Origin: Chloroflexota bacterium
Lineage (GTDB): Bacteria > Chloroflexota > Anaerolineae > Aggregatilineales > Phototrophicaceae
Length of the DNA: 64,000 nucleotides
Reading direction: 5' to 3'
NCBI GenBank assembly: GCA_011525385.1
Contig: WTGF01000053.1
Span: 26,953-90,952, forward strand
Numbering within the stretch: the first letter of the stretch is position 1; each line of letters begins with the position of its first letter. Positions 57,182 through 64,000 of this stretch are shown here, in pieces. A program made the position numbers and the translations under genes. Under the pieces are notes generated by a model, which saw only the letters and a list, made by a program, of their open reading frames with translations, was not told where the DNA came from and made no database searches.

Positions 57182-58219
57182 TTACGAACCCAGCTTGCGC
57201 TGCAGCGCTGCGGTCAACGCAGGAACAACGTCATAAAGATCGCCAACAATTCCGTAACGCGCAAGTCTGAAGATTGGCGCTTGGGCGTCTTTGTTGATCG
57301 CCACGATTATTTTGCTGCCGCGCATACCCGCCTGGTGCTGTATCGCGCCGCTTATCCCGCAGGCGATGTATAGATCGGGATTGACAACTTTGCCCGTCTG
57401 CCCGACCTGGTGTTCATAGGGAATATATCCCGCGTCAACCGCAGCCCTGCTTGCGCCCACAGCGGCGCCCAGGACCGCCGCCAAGGGACGCAAGGTATTT
57501 TCAAAGCCGTCTTTGGCTTTCCATACATTGGGATCGACAGGGTCTTGGTCGGACGGAACTTGTTTGGGATTATTCGCCATGCCGCGGCCTCCGCTGACAA
57601 TTATTGCCGCGTCCGTCAAATTCACGTCCTCAGCACTGTCCGTAAAGGACTCCGCTTCAACGGTTATGTCTTTCATGGTCAAGGCGGTCTGGATTTCCGC
57701 AAGGCTGACAGTGGCATTGGCGTCTTTCGGCGGCGCCTGAAATGCCCGACCTCGGACCGTTATGTAAGTCGTAGTACTGTTTGATGTCATTTCCATCGAG
57801 ACTTTGCCGGCATACGCGGGTCGGGTAGCTATAATCCTGCCCTTGTCCAGTCGCAGGTCCGTGGCGTCTGCAATAAGCCCGCTTTCGGTATCAACTGCGC
57901 TGCTCGCGAGCAGTTCGCGGCCGCGGCTGCTGGCGACAGCCAGAACGAAGGCCGGTTGATGCTGTTTGACCAAATCCGTCATCAGCTGCGCGTAAGCTTC
58001 GAGCCGATACTCATTCACCACTTCCTCGTTACAAATGTAAGCATTTGCCGCGCCGAAGTGGCCAGCCTCCGTAGCGATTGCGCGCGCATTTTCTCCAAAT
58101 ACAAGGGCGGTAACGTCGCTTCCCAGATTTTCAGCGAGCGCTGTGGCCGCGGCGAGCGCTTCCCAGCTGGAGGGATTCGCGCGACCGAAGAAGGACTCTA
58201 TCCAGACATAAACGCTCAC
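57182..58219 (-). CDS. etfA: Electron transfer flavoprotein alpha subunit
   Basis: VSGGRGM; GASRAAVDAGYIPYEHQVGQTGKVVNPDLYIACGISGAIQHQAGMRGSKIIVAINKDAQAPIFRLARYGIVGDLYDVVPAL. GTG at 58219 overlaps the etfB stop. Confidence 0.93.
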   Translation of the reverse strand: MSVYVWIESFFGRANPSSWEALAAATALAENLGSDVTALVFGENARAIATEAGHFGAANAYICNEEVVNEYRLEAYAQLMTDLVKQHQPAFVLAVASSRGRELLASSAVDTESGLIADATDLRLDKGRIIATRPAYAGKVSMEMTSNSTTTYITVRGRAFQAPPKDANATVSLAEIQTALTMKDITVEAESFTDSAEDVNLTDAAIIVSGGRGMANNPKQVPSDQDPVDPNVWKAKDGFENTLRPLAAVLGAAVGASRAAVDAGYIPYEHQVGQTGKVVNPDLYIACGISGAIQHQAGMRGSKIIVAINKDAQAPIFRLARYGIVGDLYDVVPALTAALQRKLGS

Positions 58220-58998
58220 AGCACTTTCTCCTCGAACAAGCGCTCGGCAAGTATAGCCGCTTTTTCCGCCGAGTCCTTTCCAGTGATTATTTCCGTAGCG
58301 ACGTCGCGAACCGGTGGATTGTGATAAGCCAGGACGGCCGTGGCGGCAACTGGCAACTCTACCCCCATATCCGCCGCCGACCACACCGGTATCTGCGCTT
58401 TTGCCGCTTTGCGTATACCCAAAAAGTTCGGATAACGCGGTTCGTTTATGCCCTTCATCACCGATATGACCGCGGGAAGCCTGGCCGACAAGACGCGCTT
58501 GCCCTGTTCAAGCATTTGCTCGACGCGAATCGTTCCCGTATCCGCATCGAGGGAGATGATATTGGAAACATAACTCAGCATCGTCCAACCAAGGCGCCTG
58601 GCTAATTGATAGCTATGTTGATCCGTAGCGACATCAACGCTCTCCTTGCCGAAGATGACCAATTCCACATTGCCGAGTTCCTTAATGGCGCCGGCCGCCA
58701 GCGCAGACCAGGTCAAGCTATCGCGAATATCCGCACCTGGCTCGTCAATTCGAAGGGCGTTTGTTATGCCCATCGCAATGCTGTGTTTGAGGGCGTCGTC
58801 ATGTATGTCGGGTCCGATAGCGATGACAGTTGCCTCGCCAGCGGAGCTTTTGGCCTGGACGATGGCTTCTTCCAGGGAGTATTCATCCCAGGGGTTCACC
58901 ACGCTGGCCACGTCGCCCCAGGTGACCTGGCCCTCTTCATCCACCCAGACTTTTGCGGCTGTATCCGGTGTGCTGCGCGTAAAACTTACGACATGCAT
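58216..58998 (-). CDS. etfB: Electron transfer flavoprotein beta subunit
   Basis: NPWDEYSLEEAIVQAKSSAGEATVIAIGP; FGKESVDVATDQHSYQLARRLGW; PAVISVMKGINEPRYPNFLGIRKAAKAQI. Confidence 0.93.
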   Translation of the reverse strand: MHVVSFTRSTPDTAAKVWVDEEGQVTWGDVASVVNPWDEYSLEEAIVQAKSSAGEATVIAIGPDIHDDALKHSIAMGITNALRIDEPGADIRDSLTWSALAAGAIKELGNVELVIFGKESVDVATDQHSYQLARRLGWTMLSYVSNIISLDADTGTIRVEQMLEQGKRVLSARLPAVISVMKGINEPRYPNFLGIRKAAKAQIPVWSAADMGVELPVAATAVLAYHNPPVRDVATEIITGKDSAEKAAILAERLFEEKVL

Positions 58999-59017
58999 CT
59001 TTAGCTTCCTCCTGCCA

Positions 59018-59110
59018 CAGTCGCTCGGCGCGTAAACGGCGAAATTGGGCTACCGCGCCCACAGAAAATAACAAGGCTGCTCGGCTACCGCAGATCGTGA
59101 TTTATTAAAA
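59018..59110 (-). repeat. Family B repeat, variant copy B7
   Basis: CAGTCGCTCGGCGCGTAAACGGCGAAATTGGGCTACCGCGCCCACAGAAAATAACAAGGCTGCTCGGCTACCGCAGATCGTGATTTATTAAA. Confidence 0.8.
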
Positions 59111-59153
59111 AAGACGTTAAAGAATCCATTCTACATGGTATCGCTTGTCGAAT

Positions 59154-59771
59154 CTAATTCGAATTGACCCCTCCTGCGACTATGAAAGGCTTGAGCCCCC
59201 TAACATCGTGGCATGCCTTGCCGTCGGGCAGAATTGTCGATTGATCCACCTTGATGCTATAAGTGGCGCAGGCGGTCATGACCGCCCGGGACAGATCGGC
59301 TCCGCGAAGATCGGTCTCCCAGAGGTTGGCCGAGCTGAGATTTGCAGAGACGAGCAGCACACCGCGTAAATCGGCGCGCGCCAGGTTGGCGGATTGGAGG
59401 TTTGCGCCCGACATATCGGCCCCTTCAAGCTGCGCCTCCCGCAAACTCGCTTCGCTCAAATCCGCTTCTTTCAAGCAGGCTTTGCGCAGGTCGGAATAAC
59501 CGAAGTAGGCGCCGCGCAAGTTGGCGCCAGCGAAGTTGGCCTTTGACAGCAGGCAGGACGAAAGTGTGACGCCGTTTAGCTTCGCAAGCGACCAATCGAC
59601 TGAATTCAAGCTGCCGTCTTGATAGGCGAGACGTTCGCGCAGTGCATCAAGCATGGCTTGGGTTGCGGACCCGCTGCTGCCGCTTCGTATTTGATCAATG
59701 AGACGGTCCGTTGGCACGAACTTGTACCAGCGCAATTGTAAAGATTGTCGAAGGCGATTGATCATGGGCAT
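59154..59771 (-). CDS. Pentapeptide repeat protein
   Basis: Tandem A(D/N)LXX repeats: ANFAGANLRGAYFGYSDLRKACLKEADLSEASLREAQLEGADMSGANLQSANLARADLRGVLL. Confidence 0.9.
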   Translation of the reverse strand: MPMINRLRQSLQLRWYKFVPTDRLIDQIRSGSSGSATQAMLDALRERLAYQDGSLNSVDWSLAKLNGVTLSSCLLSKANFAGANLRGAYFGYSDLRKACLKEADLSEASLREAQLEGADMSGANLQSANLARADLRGVLLVSANLSSANLWETDLRGADLSRAVMTACATYSIKVDQSTILPDGKACHDVRGLKPFIVAGGVNSN

Positions 59772-60078
59772 TTTGGACTTCGATGACGAAGATTTGGCCG
59801 AGTCATCTTAGTGCCGTACCCAGTCTTCGACAAGATCAACTTGCGCTGTCGCGCGCGGAGCGTTTGAGATAGCTGAGTTTGACAGGATGAGCGGAGTTAT
59901 TGTTGAGGCGAAAGCGGTCAGTTCACAAGATTGCATCGTGAAGGCCTTCTCGCTTTGGTGACTATGATTAGCGTCGGAAAACAATTTTTGTCGCAATATA
60001 CCATGCTACCGCGCCGGTTGACTGGTTATGCTAGAAGTTCATGGCATCGCGCTGTACAGCTATTGAAGAGCAAAGCCC

Positions 60079-60612
60079 ATGGAGCTAGCCGCTAAACGGG
60101 CCCAGACGCTGGTCACTACTTACCTCGAAATGACCAGCAGATCGGATTTTAGGCCCGCCTTTATCCGAGCTGCCGACATCGAAATCGTAAAGATGGAAAT
60201 GCCGGATCTAGGTTTCTACAAGTTTCTTTACCAGTCGGTCGGCGAGGAATGGGCTTGGCGCGACCGACTGCAAATGACAAATTCTGAACTTCGCGACATA
60301 TTGTCTTCAGAAAACACGCAGGTACATGTTCTGTACGTCAGCGGATCCCCGGCAGGATACGTGGAATTGTTTCGCCACGAAGACGGCTCGGTTGAAATTG
60401 CCTACTTCGGACTGCGAGGCGACTACATGGGACGCGGGCTGGGCAAACACCTTCTCAGCTACGGGGTTGCGCGGGCATGGGATATGTATGCAAGCCGTGT
60501 CTGGCTGCATACCTGCAACCTTGACGGTCCGCACGCCTTGGCGAATTACCAGAAACGCGGCTTTAAGATCTATAAAGTGGTGGAAGAACCGCTACCAGCG
60601 CTTTACGCTTGA
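60079..60612 (+). CDS. GNAT-family N-acetyltransferase
   Basis: VEIAYFGLRGDYMGRGLGKHLLSYGVARAW...RVWLHTCNLDGPHALANYQKRGFKIYK. Confidence 0.9.
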   Translation: MELAAKRAQTLVTTYLEMTSRSDFRPAFIRAADIEIVKMEMPDLGFYKFLYQSVGEEWAWRDRLQMTNSELRDILSSENTQVHVLYVSGSPAGYVELFRHEDGSVEIAYFGLRGDYMGRGLGKHLLSYGVARAWDMYASRVWLHTCNLDGPHALANYQKRGFKIYKVVEEPLPALYA

Positions 60613-61646
60613 TCTGCTAGATCACCGGGCAACGGTTTCTTCAAATCCGCGGCTATCGCCGCAATTATTTCCGGATTCCAAAAGGCAAAAACGAGGCAGA
60701 TTCGATCGGCGAGCCCGCTATATCTTTGACGGATTGCGGCGGCCGCTCCCTCTGGTTCTGCCACGATCGCAATCTCACGCAGGATTTCTTCCGGAAGGCT
60801 ATGCCAAATGGAGCCCTTGTCGCCTGAAAGCGCAGATCCCCGAAGCGAATCCAACAATTCTTCCCAGCCATGGTAGGTCGCAAACGAGTGATTCCTGTGA
60901 GCGAAGGCGTAGCGCGCGATGGCCCTTCCCCTATCGTTCTGCGAGTCGAGATCCTTTTCAAGGATATCAGGCGTGAATACGAGCGCTGGAATCGCGAGCT
61001 CGAAACTTTTCCGGGGCCTGCCCGAGGTTGCGAGTCCTCGAGACAAATGTGGAACGACCACATCACGTAGATAAGAGCGCGAATGAAGCATGTTTGCATG
61101 CAGCCCTTGGCATAGTTGCCCGGCCAAGTCAAAGACATCGCTGTCGTCTCCGGACAGGAATATCGGAATCTCCGGGTGGTTTATCGGTCCGGGATTGAAG
61201 AAAGGCGCCATCAGTCGGAACTGATAATGCTTTCCACGAAATCGCAAGCGTTCATCGTATTGGAAGCTGCGCCAGATCGCTCGTAAACTCTCGATGTATT
61301 CGCGCATTGTGTCAACGGTTTCGGGCGGTTGACCACCTTCACGCGCGGGCAGAAACTCGGGCCTTTCCGCCGCCAGTCCCAATACAAAGCGTCCGCCGCT
61401 TTGCCGCGCCAGGTCCCAGGCTATCTGCGCGGTTATCATGGGGCTGCGTGGGAAAGCGTGTGCGGCCATTGTCCCAAGCGTGAACGAGCGTTGCGCGTCC
61501 TTTGCCGCTATGGTTAGAGGGAAAAAGGGATTGCTCAGCCATTCGGCGCTCCAAGCCGCGTCGAATCCCCAGTTCTCCGCTTGTAGCATTCGATCGGCGT
61601 AGGCGCGGAAATCCTTACCGGGCTGAAAGAAGATATCGATCTTCAA
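60603..61646 (-). CDS. LLM-class (luciferase-like) flavin-dependent oxidoreductase 1
   Basis: FDAAWSAEWLSNPFFPLTIAAKDAQRSFTLGTMAAHAFPRSPMITAQIAWDLARQSGGRFVLGL. Confidence 0.88.
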   Translation of the reverse strand: MKIDIFFQPGKDFRAYADRMLQAENWGFDAAWSAEWLSNPFFPLTIAAKDAQRSFTLGTMAAHAFPRSPMITAQIAWDLARQSGGRFVLGLAAERPEFLPAREGGQPPETVDTMREYIESLRAIWRSFQYDERLRFRGKHYQFRLMAPFFNPGPINHPEIPIFLSGDDSDVFDLAGQLCQGLHANMLHSRSYLRDVVVPHLSRGLATSGRPRKSFELAIPALVFTPDILEKDLDSQNDRGRAIARYAFAHRNHSFATYHGWEELLDSLRGSALSGDKGSIWHSLPEEILREIAIVAEPEGAAAAIRQRYSGLADRICLVFAFWNPEIIAAIAADLKKPLPGDLADQA

Positions 61647-61681
61647 CTTGACAAACCTTCACATCCGCCTATGTCTTGTTC

Positions 61682-62407
61682 CTAGAAAACCAGATAGTAT
61701 TCGTTCTCTTTGAACCACTTCTGCCATTTCTTGTAGTCCGGGCAATGCTTTTCAACCAACTCCCAGAAAGCTTTGCTGTGGTTCATCACGCGCAAGTGAC
61801 AGAGCTCGTGAATGATGACGCTATCTATTGCGTCTGGTGGGGTCATCATCAGCCTCATGTTGAAATTCAGATTTCGCTTCGCAGAACAGCTTCCCCACCT
61901 GGTTTTCTGGTTTTTGATCCGGATCTTGTGATAGACGAATCCGTGCCTGTCCGCGAGTTCTTTGACCCGCTGCGGCAGATATTGCTTTGCCTCATCACGA
62001 TAAAAGTTTTCTACCGCCGCGCGAATAACGCCAGTATTGTCCATAAACGCTTGCGAGAGCTTGACCTCTAACCGATCCTCGAACCGCCGCGTCCAGACCA
62101 TTTCTTGGTCTTCTCCCTCTATCAGATTGAGAGTGAGATCACCGCCGAAGTAAGGGAAGCTCGCGCCCTGCTCATAGCGCCGCTCGAAGCGCGTATGTTT
62201 CTGATAGGCGCGCATTTGCTTAAGCGCTTTCAGCACCCAGGCTTGCTTTTGTATGAACACTTCCGAGGGAGTTGGCTGATGTACGCGCAGGGGATAGACA
62301 AGTTGGAATCCACGGGCGACGTCAAATCGAAGGCTTATGCGCTTTGCGCGCTTGCTCTTGCGCACGCTGTAGTGGACAGTCTGACCTTGCAGTTCAATTG
62401 TTGGCAT
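61682..62407 (-). CDS. YgjP/WLM-like zinc metallopeptidase (DUF45/M48-like)
   Basis: KTRWGSCSAKRNLNFNMRLMMTPPDAIDSVIIHELCHLRVMNHSKAFWELVEKHCPDYK; start MPTIELQ at 62407. Confidence 0.9.
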   Translation of the reverse strand: MPTIELQGQTVHYSVRKSKRAKRISLRFDVARGFQLVYPLRVHQPTPSEVFIQKQAWVLKALKQMRAYQKHTRFERRYEQGASFPYFGGDLTLNLIEGEDQEMVWTRRFEDRLEVKLSQAFMDNTGVIRAAVENFYRDEAKQYLPQRVKELADRHGFVYHKIRIKNQKTRWGSCSAKRNLNFNMRLMMTPPDAIDSVIIHELCHLRVMNHSKAFWELVEKHCPDYKKWQKWFKENEYYLVF

Positions 62408-63426
62408 CAGTTTCCCATCGCTCGCGCAGCGTGATCCCAAATGGCGCGCCTGCTTTGATCGTCCGGTTCAAAGGGGAAGTAGTACCCGACGCGATCGAGC
62501 AAGCCGTCGTATCGTTCGCGAAGGCGATAGGGCAGTTCGTCGGGCGGCGCAATCACTGCGAAATGTTCCAGCATCTCGTCGCTGATTAGCCTATGCATTT
62601 CCTGCCAACGGTTACGTCGCAAAAGCCTGTTCAGCTGAGGAATCAGGTCCTGCCAGCCGTGCAACTCAAGGACGCGCCTATAGCTCGGTGTGCTGGCATA
62701 AAAGGCGACCTGGGACTTGCTCAGGATCTTGCTTTCTTCAACTTGAGCTTCTGTTTCGCCCGTGACGACGAACACGGCGCAAGATAGTACAAGCTTGTTT
62801 GATATTCCGGAGCCTTCGCGCCCCGCTTGGAACGCGGGCGCCAATACATCACGCAAGTATTGCGGCGTATGAAAGGAATGAATGTGAAACCCGTGACATA
62901 GCTCGCCCGCCATTCTCGCCAACCCGGTATTGACCCCTGCGATGTAAATGGGGATATCGACTTCCGACGTCTGGGCGGCTGTACATTGCGGGAAGGCCCA
63001 TTCGTAGCTGTAATATTCGCCGTCGAAACTCAAAGGCTGGCCTGTGCTGAAGCTGCGCCACGCCAGGCCTAAGACCTTGATATACTCTCGGATCTGTTGA
63101 ACCGGCTTGCCCCAAGCTGCGCTAAATCGCTTGGTGATGTGTGGTTTGATTTGCGTGCCCAGGCCAAGAATGAAGCGCCCGTGAGACTGCACTGCCAGGT
63201 CCCGCGCGTTCTGCGCCATCAGAAATGGATCGCGAGGAAAAGCAACAGCGATAGCTGTTCCCAAGGAGATTTTACGCGTTGCCAAGGCAGCATGCGCTAG
63301 TGGCAGGAACGGATTGTGCGCGGCTTCGGCAACCCACAAGCCGTCAAAACCATAATCTTCGACAGCTTCCGCAATTGTCGCGGCATTGTTCAGGTCATTG
63401 GCGAAAACAGTGACATCAAATTTCAT
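62407..63426 (-). CDS. LLM-class flavin-dependent oxidoreductase 2
   Basis: YGFDGLWVAEAAHNPFLPLAHAALATRKISLGTAIAVAFPRDPFLMAQNARDLAVQSHGRFILGLG. Confidence 0.88.
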   Translation of the reverse strand: MKFDVTVFANDLNNAATIAEAVEDYGFDGLWVAEAAHNPFLPLAHAALATRKISLGTAIAVAFPRDPFLMAQNARDLAVQSHGRFILGLGTQIKPHITKRFSAAWGKPVQQIREYIKVLGLAWRSFSTGQPLSFDGEYYSYEWAFPQCTAAQTSEVDIPIYIAGVNTGLARMAGELCHGFHIHSFHTPQYLRDVLAPAFQAGREGSGISNKLVLSCAVFVVTGETEAQVEESKILSKSQVAFYASTPSYRRVLELHGWQDLIPQLNRLLRRNRWQEMHRLISDEMLEHFAVIAPPDELPYRLRERYDGLLDRVGYYFPFEPDDQSRRAIWDHAARAMGN

Positions 63427-63438
63427 ATGTCAAGCTCT

Positions 63439-63586
63439 CTTTTGATAAACACTCTCGCTCATCTAAGGAAAAGACTTGTTACTCTCTTTTAATAAACCGG
63501 GGCGCTCATGCGACGAGAAGACTTATTATTTTGTGTGAGCGCGACATTTCTGGGGCTTTTTGACCGGTTGCGCGTCCAGCGACTGT
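63439..63586 (+). repeat. Family B repeat, copy B8 (63488-63586) preceded by a tandem partial 5' half (63439-63484)
   Basis: TTTGATAAACACTCTCGCTCATCTAAGGAAAAGACTTGTTACTC then TTTAATAAACCGGGGCGCTCATGCGACGAGAAGACTTATTATTTTGTGTGAGCGCGACA...GACCGGTTGCGCGTCCAGCGACTG. Confidence 0.72.
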
Positions 63587-63780
63587 ACCCTGCGGATATT
63601 CATTATATCTCACGGCTAAAGTCTTATGAAGTTTGGAATTAGAGCCTTTTGACATGAAGACTCCTGGCGCATGCTGGCCTTTGCCAAGGCAATCGCACCA
63701 GAACCAATATGTGTCCATGTCACATAAACCTAAGTAAATGTAGGGCTTGTCCGCTACTCCGACCAAATGCCGCCTTTTCT

Positions 63781-63840
63781 ACCCCCATCCCCCGGCCCCT
63801 TCCCCCAATGCATTGGAGGAAGGGGAGCTAAACTTGGCGG
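63781..63840. repeat. GC-rich intergenic hairpin repeat family C, copy C2
   Basis: ACCCCCATCCCCCGGCCCCTTCCCCCAATGCATTGGAGGAAGGGGAGCTAAACTTGGCGG; same layout as C1. Confidence 0.7.
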
Positions 63841-64000
63841 ATTTCGTAATAATTTGTTGATTTTCGCAAGGATCGCCACCCTTTTTGTATTGCCTCGGTA
63901 CTGTTCCTGTTATCTATGAGCAAGATTTGCAGTAGCGGACAAGCCTTGTAGACCCTCGCGCTGCACAGCAGCGGCCCACGCAAAAGGCTTTGCCTGCTTC

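Noticed and set aside
63506-63766. ORF on - strand (86 aa)
   Set aside because: Overlaps family B repeat B8, has no recognisable domain and no clear SD.
1-64000. tRNA, rRNA, CRISPR arrays, integrases/transposases, toxin-antitoxin or phage-defence genes
   Set aside because: Searched by eye for T-loop motifs, regularly spaced repeats and characteristic protein motifs; none convincing. A tRNAscan-SE/Infernal and DefenseFinder run would be decisive.

Overview
The window is a 64 kb bacterial chromosomal segment, densely coding on both strands. The gene content resembles Chloroflexota, but that is a low-confidence inference from gene content only. Main blocks are: modAB-arsR-arsC; a glycoside locus with a GH29-like gene, two GH2 paralogs and a complete Opp/Dpp-type ABC transporter; icd; a small amino-sugar cluster (formyltransferase, ArnC-like GT2, GNAT, DegT/WecE aminotransferase); rnj, apt, comEA, lipA and a bactofilin; a polysaccharide cluster (rmlA/B/D, glycosyltransferases, Wzz, BY-kinase-like ATPase); folBK and folE; a SAM riboswitch with metK and a methyltransferase; a DUF368 gene convergent with a complete Mrp (MnhA/B-G) antiporter operon; etfBA; and two LLM oxidoreductases flanking a YgjP-like metallopeptidase. 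The most interesting unexplained structure is in the gaps between genes. (1) A MITE-like family of about 150-300 bp with terminal inverted repeats has four same-orientation copies, one bounded by a 9-bp and one by a 13-bp direct repeat. Two copies bracket one GH2 gene, and a third sits in the divergent promoter gap of the transporter. (2) A ~93-bp hairpin family has eight copies, all in co-directional gaps close to a stop codon where the flank is visible. (3) The metK leader contains a SAM riboswitch with explicit, mutually exclusive terminator and antiterminator pairings. I found no CRISPR array, rRNA, convincing tRNA or transposase. All product calls come from reading motifs by eye; no database search was run.
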